The position numbers and the translations under genes are program-made. DNA of 64,000 bases, from contig NZ_CP117167.1 of the NCBI RefSeq assembly GCF_028596025.1, positions 5,704,001-5,768,000 of the forward strand. Direction: 5' to 3'. Position 1 is the first letter of the stretch; every line of letters begins with the position of its first letter. The notes beneath the pieces were generated by a model. The model searched no databases. It was not told where the DNA came from and saw nothing but the letters and a program-made list of their open reading frames with translations. Origin of the DNA: Mucilaginibacter jinjuensis. GTDB taxonomy: Bacteria > Bacteroidota > Bacteroidia > Sphingobacteriales > Sphingobacteriaceae. Below, piece after piece: positions 24,349 through 33,116 of this stretch.

Positions 24349-25950
24349 ATGAAAAAGAATCTGATACTCGCTATATTTTCTGGCCTGTTGCTTTGGCTGG
24401 CCTGGCCGCCTACCCAATATTTAAGCTTTTTATTATTTGTTGGTTTGGTGCCTATGCTGCTGGCGATAGAGAATATTATCCTATCCACAGCCAAAAATAA
24501 AGGCAAGCAAATTTTTGCCGCAACCTTCCTCGGTTTCTTTATCTGGAACACGCTTTCTATTTACTGGGTGTACAATTCGGTAAAAATGGTGGGCGAAATT
24601 GTAGCTATTCCTATCAGCTTAATCCCATATTCGCTGGGGCCTTTGTTGATGGCATCGGCTTGTTGGCTTTACTTCAGATTACGGGTAGCAACCAACCGCT
24701 CAATTAGCTTAGTTGGCTTGGTTTGCTTCTGGATTGCTTACGAATACCTGCACCAAACCTGGCCCCTGGCCTTCCCTTGGATGACTTTGGGCAACGGTTT
24801 TGCAGTAAGCCACCAGTACGTACAATGGTACGAATACACGGGAGTATACGGCGGCACAATTTGGATCTGGGTGATTAATATCCTGATCTTCTTATTCTAC
24901 ATGAGTTTGAGCGAGGCCAAAACGAAGGCTTATCGCACAAAAATTGTGATTGCTTTCTTTGCTATTCTTGTTCTTCCGCTTGGCTTTTCACTAACGCGAT
25001 ATTATAGTTACCAGGAACAAGTTAACCCATCAAACGTGGTGGTTGCCCAGCCCAATATTGATCCTTACGCTAAGGCGGCTGAAATACCGGTTTATCAGCA
25101 ATTGAGTATCCTTACCCATGAGTCGGATTCGCTGGCGCAGAAAAACACTGAGTACTTTATCTGGCCAGAAACTGCCATCCCTACCCCTTTTGCAGAAGAA
25201 AGCATCCGCAGCAATAATTCGTACCAGCAGGTTAAAAGCTTTCTGAATAAGTACAAGAACGCCAACGTAATTACAGGCGCCGAAACGTATAAGATTTACA
25301 ACAGCCAGCAAACAGAAACAGCCAGCCCAATGGATGGCGGGCAATTTTACGATGCCTTCAACTCGGCCTTAAGTATCGAAAATTCGGAGAACGTGCAGTT
25401 CTACCACAAATCGAAACTGGTACCGGGTGCCGAGAGTATCCCCTTTGCTTCGTTATCCTTTTTAAAGCCGGTATTTGCCCATTTGGGTGGCGCAGCAGGT
25501 AGTTATGGCCGACAGGCAGAACCGAGTGTATTTTATAGCCAAAGCGGCATAGGCAGCGACCCGGTGATCTGTTATGAATCTATCTGGGGCGAGTATGTTG
25601 GCCAGGCCGTATTAAAAGGTGCGCAATTCATTGCCATTATTACCAACGATGGCTGGTGGGAAAACACATCAGGCAAAGACCAACATCTGGATTATGCTAA
25701 ACTTCGTGCTATTGAAACACGTAGATGGGTTTGCCGTTCGGCCAATACGGGGATTTCAGCATTTATTAATCAGCGCGGCGATATTGTCAAACATACCGGC
25801 TGGTGGGTACGCACAGCAATCAAACAAGATATTAATTTAAATTCTGACCTAACTTTCTACACCAAACACGGCGATTATATTGCCAAGATTGGAACCTTTT
25901 TGGCGTTGTTGGGAATGATGTGGATTTTGGTAAGGATTCGTTTTAGGTAG
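24349..25950 (+). CDS. lnt: Apolipoprotein N-acyltransferase
   Basis: 533 aa inner-membrane enzyme that adds the third acyl chain to the N-terminal Cys of lipoproteins. Six to seven membrane helices lie in about 1-220. The nitrilase-type catalytic domain at about 225-500 has Glu in FIWPETAIPTP (about 269), Lys in FYHKSKLVPGAE (about 350) and the nucleophile Cys408 in VICYESIWGEYV, followed by ITNDGWWENTSGKDQHLDYAKLRAIETRR. A last helix is at about 510-530. Together with lspA at 11.1 kb it covers two of the three lipoprotein maturation steps. Confidence 0.95.
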   Translation: MKKNLILAIFSGLLLWLAWPPTQYLSFLLFVGLVPMLLAIENIILSTAKNKGKQIFAATFLGFFIWNTLSIYWVYNSVKMVGEIVAIPISLIPYSLGPLLMASACWLYFRLRVATNRSISLVGLVCFWIAYEYLHQTWPLAFPWMTLGNGFAVSHQYVQWYEYTGVYGGTIWIWVINILIFLFYMSLSEAKTKAYRTKIVIAFFAILVLPLGFSLTRYYSYQEQVNPSNVVVAQPNIDPYAKAAEIPVYQQLSILTHESDSLAQKNTEYFIWPETAIPTPFAEESIRSNNSYQQVKSFLNKYKNANVITGAETYKIYNSQQTETASPMDGGQFYDAFNSALSIENSENVQFYHKSKLVPGAESIPFASLSFLKPVFAHLGGAAGSYGRQAEPSVFYSQSGIGSDPVICYESIWGEYVGQAVLKGAQFIAIITNDGWWENTSGKDQHLDYAKLRAIETRRWVCRSANTGISAFINQRGDIVKHTGWWVRTAIKQDINLNSDLTFYTKHGDYIAKIGTFLALLGMMWILVRIRFR

Positions 25951-25963
25951 TTGTGAATTGTGA

Positions 25964-26004
25964 GGGAGTGATTTAGTGAATTTAGAACACTCGCTAACTC
26001 ACTC
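25964..26004. repeat. Imperfect inverted repeat between convergent genes
   Basis: GAGTGATTTAGTGA pairs imperfectly with TCGCTAACTCACTC. GTGAGGGAGTG-type words recur at 38518-38550. It may serve as a weak bidirectional terminator for lnt and the opposing kinase gene. Confidence 0.5.
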
Positions 26005-26019
26005 ATTCAAAACTCAGAA

Positions 26020-26871
26020 CTAATTGCGGCTCAATATAAATTGTAAAAGATCATTAATAGGATGCTTAATAATCTTACCAACCTCAATATTCTGAGCAGC
26101 GCAAAGGGCTATTAACTCTGCACCGAATGTATCGGCAATAGAGCCTACAAAGTGGCTTTTATACTTATGGTATTCGGGGTACGATTTAATGTTGGTTTCA
26201 ATGAACTCATTCAGGCCCTTTGTTACCATGGCTTTGGCGTATTGGGTATCTTTAATGTGGCCTAAAAATTTGGTAAATGAAGCAAGGTAAGTATTTGCGT
26301 TCGACTTCATGTACACGTGAGTCATCACGATATCCCGGTCGAGGTTGTACTCCTCTTTAAACTGGGTGTAAATATCAGCAGGCATTTTACCGTACAAAAA
26401 ATCGGTAACCAGTGATTTGCCGAACCACGTACCAGAACCTTCATCGCCCAAAACAAAACCTAAACCATGTTTACCGGCGTGGATATCTTCACCATCGAAA
26501 AACGAAATATTGGAGCCTGTGCCCAGCACACAGCATAGGCCTTTCTCGTTACCACATGTGGCGTAGGCTGATCCCAACAGATCACTATCCACACTAATAT
26601 AGGCTTTAGTAAATAATGCGCTCAGGGCGTTAGATACAATCTCGTGCCTGTCCGGACTGGAGCAGCCTGCACCGAAAAAATAAATTTCGGTTATAGCCTG
26701 ACCGTATCCCGATATCAGATCAGCAACCTGATCCTGCAATATCTTTACAATCTGTTTCTCTGTTAAAAAGTAGGGATTTAATCCGCTGGATTTAAATTTT
26801 AATGGCTCCTGATCCGGGAGAGATAGTAACCAATCTGTTTTTGACGAACCGCTATCTGCAACTAAGATCAT
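26020..26871 (-). CDS. N-acetylglucosamine kinase-like BadF/BadG/BcrA/BcrD ATPase-family protein
   Basis: 283 aa, ASKHA fold. Phosphate-1 motif MILVADSGSSKTDWLLS (1-17), an FFGAGCSS motif, phosphate-2 CVLGTGSNISFFDG (about 115-129), then LGDEGSGTWFGKSLVTDFL, all typical of sugar (GlcNAc/MurNAc) kinases of this family. It would phosphorylate amino sugars recovered from peptidoglycan in the cytoplasm. Its start overlaps the stop of the upstream receiver protein by 4 bases (ATGA), an arrangement that couples a signalling protein to a cell-wall sugar kinase. Confidence 0.87.
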   Translation of the reverse strand: MILVADSGSSKTDWLLSLPDQEPLKFKSSGLNPYFLTEKQIVKILQDQVADLISGYGQAITEIYFFGAGCSSPDRHEIVSNALSALFTKAYISVDSDLLGSAYATCGNEKGLCCVLGTGSNISFFDGEDIHAGKHGLGFVLGDEGSGTWFGKSLVTDFLYGKMPADIYTQFKEEYNLDRDIVMTHVYMKSNANTYLASFTKFLGHIKDTQYAKAMVTKGLNEFIETNIKSYPEYHKYKSHFVGSIADTFGAELIALCAAQNIEVGKIIKHPINDLLQFILSRN

Positions 26872-27260
26872 GAACCAAGTTCTTCCAGTATTTTATGGGT
26901 AAGGGGCTTGTGAATAAATTGTACCACGTACTTGTTCTCGGTAGAGCGCTTTACATCGGTGGGGTCGAGCGATGATGAAAGCATAAAAATTTTAATGCTG
27001 TCTTTGCCTTCAATCTCAATTTTTTCAAATTCAGTCAAAAACTCAAAACCATTCATTAACGGCATACGTAAATCCAGGAAAATTACATCCGGTTTTACAG
27101 AGCCATCCTTCAATGCGCTGATAGCTTCAGTGGCAGATTGACGTACAGCAATTTCTTCGGCAAAATTGCTACTCTCCAAAATCCGGCGGGTAACAAAATT
27201 GTCGATATAGTTATCGTCAATTAATAAACACTTTTTGTAGGTCACGGGCATTAAATTCAA
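26868..27260 (-). CDS. Single-domain response regulator
   Basis: 130 aa, receiver domain only. Acidic pair Asp15-Asp16 (CLLIDDN), phospho-acceptor Asp63 (VIFLDLRMP), switch Ser in IFMLSSS, and Lys in FIHKPLT are all present, so it should be phosphorylatable. No output domain; it may act by protein-protein contact. The ATG at 27260 (or Met4) is upstream and the gene overlaps the kinase by 4 bp. This arrangement, with Asn-Tyr-Ile-Asp after the pair (DDNYIDNFV), is common among Bacteroidota stand-alone receivers. Confidence 0.9.
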   Translation of the reverse strand: MNLMPVTYKKCLLIDDNYIDNFVTRRILESSNFAEEIAVRQSATEAISALKDGSVKPDVIFLDLRMPLMNGFEFLTEFEKIEIEGKDSIKIFMLSSSLDPTDVKRSTENKYVVQFIHKPLTHKILEELGS

Positions 27261-27301
27261 AAATAGTTATTTTTAGTATTAATAATCTATTTTTATAAAA
27301 C

Positions 27302-28621
27302 TTACTGTATGTTAACAGTCGCCGTAATTTGTTTTAATGTGATTTCAGCGATTTTAGACTGATATTGAGCCGAAAAAAACTTCGACTGGGCATCCAGATA
27401 ATTACGCTGTGCTTCCCTGATCTCCAATGGTGTAATGTTCCCGATCTTGTATTTTTCTAACGAGATATCCAGGTTCCGTTTGGCAATCCGCACATTGCTT
27501 TCGCCCAACTTAATCAAATCCAACCCGGTTAAATAACTCACATACAACGTACTCACCTGCGAATTAATGCCCAATTTGGTTTGATCATAGTTAATCCCTG
27601 CATTATTCATTTGCAGTTTAGCATTGCGTTCCCTGCGCCACTGATTAAAGCCATCAAAAATATTGATGGTAGCCGTAAAGCCATAACTAATGCCATTACT
27701 TTGCTGCACCCGGGCGAAACCGGCAGGCGTATTGTTATTACTCACCGTGTAGCCCGTGTTAACAGCAACCTGCGGGTATCGGGTTGATTGTACCTGTTTT
27801 AAACTAATCTCAGCCAAACGCTGGTTAATCTGCGAAGCCAGGATGGCCGGGTTTTCGTTTTGCGCCTGGGTTAAAATATCGCCCAATACCAATTTCTGGT
27901 CAACCACAATGGTATCGGCCACCTTAAAATCGGTTTGCAAATCGCGGATCAATAATTGGTTGAGCCTGATCTGCGCGGTTTTGTATTGCTGTAGCTGGGT
28001 AATGTAAGTGGCCGTATCGGTATTGTAGTTTACCTCCGCATTCAACACATCCAGGCGCGATACACGGCCTACTTTAAACTTATCATTAGCATAGCGCAGC
28101 TGTAAGTGAGAAATAGCCATAGCGCCTTTTAACGCATTGATCTGCTCATTTTGGTTTACCAGGTCATAATAACTGGCCAGCACGTTAGCCAAAGTAGCCT
28201 GTATGGTATCGCGCAGTAAAACCTGGCCCAGCTCGTTACGTTGTTTTAAACCTTTGTAATTGGCAAACATGTTAAAGCCGTCGAAAATGGTCCAGTTTAA
28301 ATCTGCCCCGTAATTGGTACCGGTGTTGTTGGCGTGGTTAATCACATTCACCGTATTATCGGCACGGGTTTGCGTGGTGTTCTGGATACTGTTACTCGAT
28401 GTAAACTGGCCGGTTACCACCGGCAGCATCCCCGCCGCACCCGGCGTTACGTTATTTTTAGCTATCGCAGCATTATTCTGCGACAGCTTAATATTATAGT
28501 TGTTCTTCAGCGCTATTTCAATGGCATCTTTAATGCTCAGCATGGGCGCATCCTGCGCGTACAGGTTACCCGTTAAAACAAGGCACGCCGTCATCAAGCA
28601 AAGGCTTAGTCTTATTTTCAT
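27302..28621 (-). CDS. TolC-family outer-membrane efflux protein
   Basis: 439 aa. Signal peptide 1-22 (ends NLYAQD). The duplicated outer-membrane-factor repeats are visible: LSIKDAIEIALKNNYNIKLSQNN near the start, YKGLKQRNELGQVLL, and the second repeat with QINQRLAEISLKQVQSTRYPQV and IGNITPLEIREAQRNYLDAQSKF. It forms the outer-membrane channel of the tripartite pump. Last gene of the operon adaptor-pump-channel, 4 bp after the pump gene. Confidence 0.94.
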   Translation of the reverse strand: MKIRLSLCLMTACLVLTGNLYAQDAPMLSIKDAIEIALKNNYNIKLSQNNAAIAKNNVTPGAAGMLPVVTGQFTSSNSIQNTTQTRADNTVNVINHANNTGTNYGADLNWTIFDGFNMFANYKGLKQRNELGQVLLRDTIQATLANVLASYYDLVNQNEQINALKGAMAISHLQLRYANDKFKVGRVSRLDVLNAEVNYNTDTATYITQLQQYKTAQIRLNQLLIRDLQTDFKVADTIVVDQKLVLGDILTQAQNENPAILASQINQRLAEISLKQVQSTRYPQVAVNTGYTVSNNNTPAGFARVQQSNGISYGFTATINIFDGFNQWRRERNAKLQMNNAGINYDQTKLGINSQVSTLYVSYLTGLDLIKLGESNVRIAKRNLDISLEKYKIGNITPLEIREAQRNYLDAQSKFFSAQYQSKIAEITLKQITATVNIQ

Positions 28622-28625
28622 AACC

Positions 28626-31600
28626 TTATAAATTTTCTATCAGTTTAGGTTCAACATGTGCTAACTCGTCAGTAGTTTCCAGCGGTTCTTTATCCGGATC
28701 GCGGCGTGTTTTAGAGCCAAACATCATATACATTACCGGGATAACGTATAGGGTAAGAATCAATGAGAACAGCATGCCGCCCATAATTACTATACCCAGC
28801 GATACACGGCTTTTTGCCCCTGCACCCAAAGCAAAGGCAATTGGCACCGAACCCAAAACAACGGCCAAACTGGTCATCAAAATTGGGCGAAGACGAGCCC
28901 CCGCAGCTTCAACAACTGCATCGTATTTACTAAGGCCATCATGTTCCATGCGCTGATTGGCGAACTCCACGATAAGGATACCGTTCTTAGTAACCAAACC
29001 CACAAGCGTGATCATCCCGATCTCGCTGAAAATATTCAACGTTTGATCAAACAACCAGAGCGACACAAACGCCCCCGCAATAGCCAGCGGCACGGTAAAC
29101 ATCACGATAAATGGATCGATAAAGCTTTCGAATTGGGCTGCCAATACCAGATAGATCAGTAATAAAGCAAAACCGAATGCAAATAAAATATTAGATGAAC
29201 TCTCTGCATAATCCCGAGACGGTCCGCTTAGGGCGGTACTGAATGAGGAATCAAAAGTCTGGTTAGCAATTTTCTGCATTTCGGCAATACCATCGCCCAC
29301 GGTGTAACCCGGTGCTAAACCTGCCTGTACGGTGGCCGATTTATAACGGTTAAAGTGATAGATAGATGGCGGCGTAGCATCTTCTGAAATATGCACCACG
29401 TTATCCAGCTGCACCAGGTTGCCACGGTTGCTGCGTACATAAATAGATTTCAGGTCGAGCGGGGCATCACGATTAGCACGGTCTACCTGTGCAATTACCT
29501 GGTACTGCTTACCGCTCATTAAAAAGTAGTTGATACGCCCTGCGCTATAATACAACTGCAAAGTGCTGGCAATATCACTAACGCTCACACCCAAATCACG
29601 GGCACGGTCGCGGTCGGTAACTACGGTTAGTTCGGGTTTGGTGAATTTGAGGTTTACGTCGGTGCCAGCAAAAACTGGGTCTTTAGATACCTCGGCGAAG
29701 AAAGTTGGCAGTGCTTTACGGATCTTCTCGAAATCCTGGTTCTGGATTACAAACTGCACCGGCAACGAGGTACGCGAACCGCTACCGCCACCGCTTATGG
29801 TTTGCTCCTGGATTACCAGCGCACGGGCATCAGAATATTTACTTAATTTTTTAGATAACCAATCGGCAATTTCCTGCTGGCTGCGTTTACGTTTATCGGG
29901 CGCAACCAAACCAATACGGCCAAAGCCAGAGTTGGCAGAACCACCGCCACCACTTCCCGGTGAAATTACCGAGATATTTACGTTAGCCTCAGGGATCGAA
30001 TCCTCAACCAATTGCGAAATGTTGTTCATGTACTTGGTCATGAACTCGTAGCTGGCACCTTCAGACCCGGTTACGGAATAACGCAGCAAACTGCGATCGT
30101 CCAGCGGGGCCAGTTCAGATTTGGTAGTTTTTGCCAGGATGCCGATCAGCCCCAGCGAAATCACAATAATTACGATAGAGACCCAGCGGCGTTTCATAAA
30201 GCTCACCAATGTTTCGGTGTAAGCATTATTCATCCGTTGGAAGAAAGGCTCTGTCTTTAAATAGAAGTTTGATTTCTTCTGATTCTTACGGATCAGCTTC
30301 ACGTTTAGCATTGGCGTAAGCGACAGTGACACAAAAGCCGAGATCAATACCGAACCTGCTACCACAATGGCAAACTCGCGGAACAATCGCCCCGTAAATC
30401 CTTCGAGGAATACAATTGGTAAAAACACAGCCGCCAGCGTAACCGAGGTGGAGATTACCGCAAAGAAAATCTCTGCCGAACCCTCGAACGCTGCCTTGCG
30501 GATCGGCATACCTTCTTCTACTTTTTTGTAGATGTTCTCGGTTACCACAATACCATCATCCACCACCAAACCCGTAGCGAGTACAATACCCAGCAGGGTT
30601 AAAATATTGATAGAGAAGCCAAAGATGTACATGATAAAAAACGTACCGATAAGCGATACCGGGATATCAATCAGTGGACGGAATGCGATCAGCCAATCCC
30701 TAAAGAACAGGTAGATAATAATTACTACGAGGATAAAAGAGATCACCAAAGTTTCCTCTACCTCCTCTATCGACTGGTTGATGAACCTTGTATTATCCAA
30801 AGCAACCTTCACACTAATATCGGGCGGCAAATCTTTCTTAATCTGTTCTAAACGTTTGTAAAAATCTTTGGCAATTTGCACGTAGTTGGCACCCGGTTGC
30901 GGCACAATGGCCAAACCAACCTCGGGCACGCCCGATTCTTTCAGCGCAGTTTCCTCATTGGCCGAACCCATTACGGCATAACCAATATCACGCAGGTGAA
31001 TCACCCGGTTACTATCGGCACGGATAATGAGGTTGTTAAATTCTTTTTCAGTAGTAAGCTTACCCAGCGCACGGATGGTTAACTCGGTATTGTTACCCTC
31101 TATTTTACCGGCTGGCAGCTCAACGTTTTCTGCATTCAAAGCATCGCGCACATCGGTAGCAGCAAGTTTGTATGACGAGAGTTTAGCAGGATCGATCCAC
31201 AGACGCATCGCATACTGGCGTTGGCCCTGGATGTTGATCTGGCTTACTCCGGGGATGGTTTGTAAACCTTCCTGCAACACGTTTTCGGCATAATCATCAA
31301 CCTGCGTAATGTTGCGGGTGTTACTGCTCACGGTAAGGGTGATAATGTTATCAGAGTTGGCATCGGCCTTGGTAACAACCGGCGGGGCATCAATATCCTG
31401 CGGTAACTGGCGCTGGGCCTGCGATACCTTATCGCGCACGTCGTTGGCGGCAGTTTCCAGGTCGGCATCCAAGGTAAATTCAACCGTAATGGTGCTCGAA
31501 CCTACTGAACTGGTTGAAGAAATATTACGGATGCCCTGTACGCCGTTAATGGCTTTCTCTAAAGGCTCGGTAATCTGCGATTCAATTACTTCGGCATTGG

Positions 31601-31760
31601 CACCCGAGTAACTGGTTTGCACAGTAATAATAGGCGGATCGACCGAGGGAAAATCCCGCGTGCCCAAAAATTTGTAGCCGATAATACCGAACACAACGAT
31701 GACTACCGAGAGCACCGTTGCCAATACCGGCCGTTTTATACTGGTTGAGGATAAACTCAT
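28626..31760 (-). CDS. RND efflux pump, HAE1 (AcrB/MexF-like) inner-membrane permease
   Basis: 1044 aa, full length. N-terminal helix followed by FLGTRDFPSVDPPIITVQTSY, the two porter domains, and transmembrane helix 4 with the proton-relay pair in GLVVDDGIVVTENI (about 405-415). C-terminal helices contain FALLLIYLVLAAQFESFIDPF and GLVTKNGILIVEFANQ. It exports drugs, dyes, bile salts or metabolites driven by the proton gradient; the substrates are unknown. It sits in an operon with its adaptor (5-bp gap) and TolC. Confidence 0.96.
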   Translation of the reverse strand: MSLSSTSIKRPVLATVLSVVIVVFGIIGYKFLGTRDFPSVDPPIITVQTSYSGANAEVIESQITEPLEKAINGVQGIRNISSTSSVGSSTITVEFTLDADLETAANDVRDKVSQAQRQLPQDIDAPPVVTKADANSDNIITLTVSSNTRNITQVDDYAENVLQEGLQTIPGVSQINIQGQRQYAMRLWIDPAKLSSYKLAATDVRDALNAENVELPAGKIEGNNTELTIRALGKLTTEKEFNNLIIRADSNRVIHLRDIGYAVMGSANEETALKESGVPEVGLAIVPQPGANYVQIAKDFYKRLEQIKKDLPPDISVKVALDNTRFINQSIEEVEETLVISFILVVIIIYLFFRDWLIAFRPLIDIPVSLIGTFFIMYIFGFSINILTLLGIVLATGLVVDDGIVVTENIYKKVEEGMPIRKAAFEGSAEIFFAVISTSVTLAAVFLPIVFLEGFTGRLFREFAIVVAGSVLISAFVSLSLTPMLNVKLIRKNQKKSNFYLKTEPFFQRMNNAYTETLVSFMKRRWVSIVIIVISLGLIGILAKTTKSELAPLDDRSLLRYSVTGSEGASYEFMTKYMNNISQLVEDSIPEANVNISVISPGSGGGGSANSGFGRIGLVAPDKRKRSQQEIADWLSKKLSKYSDARALVIQEQTISGGGSGSRTSLPVQFVIQNQDFEKIRKALPTFFAEVSKDPVFAGTDVNLKFTKPELTVVTDRDRARDLGVSVSDIASTLQLYYSAGRINYFLMSGKQYQVIAQVDRANRDAPLDLKSIYVRSNRGNLVQLDNVVHISEDATPPSIYHFNRYKSATVQAGLAPGYTVGDGIAEMQKIANQTFDSSFSTALSGPSRDYAESSSNILFAFGFALLLIYLVLAAQFESFIDPFIVMFTVPLAIAGAFVSLWLFDQTLNIFSEIGMITLVGLVTKNGILIVEFANQRMEHDGLSKYDAVVEAAGARLRPILMTSLAVVLGSVPIAFALGAGAKSRVSLGIVIMGGMLFSLILTLYVIPVMYMMFGSKTRRDPDKEPLETTDELAHVEPKLIENL

Positions 31761-31765
31761 GCTGC

Positions 31766-32845
31766 TTACTGAATAACTTTAGTAATTTTCAAAGGAACCT
31801 TCGGTCGCATTTGGATTAAACCCGATACGATTAAACTATCGCCCGCTTTTAAACCATCCACCACTTCTATTTTAGTATCGGTACGCATATCTGTTTTCAC
31901 TGGCACCGCAACAGCAGTACCGTTGTGGGCAATGTATACCTTGCTGGCTTTCAGATCGGGGATCACGCACTCTGTCGGCACCATAATGGTTTTCGGGATC
32001 TGGTCGAGCGTTAAATTGATCTTGGCGAAACCTCCGGCGGTGATTAGATTTTTAGGGTTAGCTGCTTTAGCACGCACGGTTATCGAGCGCGAAGTTTGAT
32101 CGATAGATGGCTCGATAGCATAAACCACAGCCGTAAAAGTTTCGCGCGAACTGGCAATACTGAAACTTACCTTACTGCCCGTTTTAATTAACTGCTGGTA
32201 ACGCTCAGGTACTGAAAAAGTCAATTTCATCGGGTCGGTATTCACCAAAACTGCGATAGAAGTTAGCGGCGATAAGTACCCGCCCGGGCTTACATTCCTT
32301 AATCCGATAACACCCGAAAAAGGCGCGCGGATCTCAGTTTTGGCAATCTGCGCCTTAATCACATCGCCCTGCGCCTTTAATGAGTTATAGGCCGAAAGCG
32401 AAGTATCGTACTCCTGCTGGCTTATCGCTTCTTTTTGCAACAATATTTTGTTACGGTATTCTATCTGTTGCGCCAGTGTAAGCTGGTATTGGGTTTGCTT
32501 TAGCGAGGCAGTCAAATCGGCGTTGTAAACTTTAACCAGTACCTGGCCTTTGCTCACGTGGCTGCCTTCTTCAAAATAAATACCGGTAATGTTGCCTGCG
32601 GTCTGGCTTACCAGGTTTACTTTTTCGTTAGGGTCGATGGTGCCTGTCAGGTCAATGTTGTTGGTTACGGCAGTATCCTTCACAATCATTACCTTAACCG
32701 GTACAGGGCCGTTTTTCTTTTTGCCGTCTTTGCTCCCTGATGCCTGGCCCTGAGCTTCTTTGCCTTTGCCGCCATGCAGCTTGTTAAATATTAAAAAGCC
32801 TACAACTAAGGCCAGTGCTGCGTATACAATGTAGCGGGTTTTCAT
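31766..32845 (-). CDS. RND efflux periplasmic adaptor (membrane fusion protein)
   Basis: 359 aa. Membrane anchor at 7-20, then a basic linker (KGKEAQGQASGSKDGKKKNG). Lipoyl domain halves VNLVSQTAGNITGIYFEEGSHVSKGQVL and IRAPFSGVIGLRNVSPGGYL flank the alpha-hairpin (about 105-160). Beta-barrel and membrane-proximal domains follow to DSLIVSGLIQMRPKVPLKI. It links the pump to TolC. First gene of the operon; 271 bp upstream (32846-33116) form a divergent spacer to the M61 peptidase with no clear regulator beside it. Confidence 0.94.
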   Translation of the reverse strand: MKTRYIVYAALALVVGFLIFNKLHGGKGKEAQGQASGSKDGKKKNGPVPVKVMIVKDTAVTNNIDLTGTIDPNEKVNLVSQTAGNITGIYFEEGSHVSKGQVLVKVYNADLTASLKQTQYQLTLAQQIEYRNKILLQKEAISQQEYDTSLSAYNSLKAQGDVIKAQIAKTEIRAPFSGVIGLRNVSPGGYLSPLTSIAVLVNTDPMKLTFSVPERYQQLIKTGSKVSFSIASSRETFTAVVYAIEPSIDQTSRSITVRAKAANPKNLITAGGFAKINLTLDQIPKTIMVPTECVIPDLKASKVYIAHNGTAVAVPVKTDMRTDTKIEVVDGLKAGDSLIVSGLIQMRPKVPLKITKVIQ

Positions 32846-33116
32846 GTATGGGTTTGGTCTCGCTTTTATGATTTATTTTATTGGGTTTTTAACTGCGGTT
32901 TGCAGCTACATTTTGTTGCTCATCTGCGGCTAATACGGGTACAGCAATACACCCGGGGTAGATGTATTTTATGCGATTACTTTGAGTTATAGCCATAAAT
33001 AGTGCGGGGCTAAAATAATGGTTACAATTTTAAATAGTTACTTGTATCAACCATTTTACAACATAAATTATCGCCACAATAAATCACCCCTACGTAGTTT
33101 TTTATAAATTGGCCTC

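Noticed and set aside
29563..30051. 162-codon plus-strand ORF opposite the RND pump
   Set aside because: Antisense shadow of the pump coding sequence.
32846..33116. A TetR or other regulator for the RND operon in the divergent spacer
   Set aside because: No ORF of useful length is present between the adaptor and the M61 peptidase gene.
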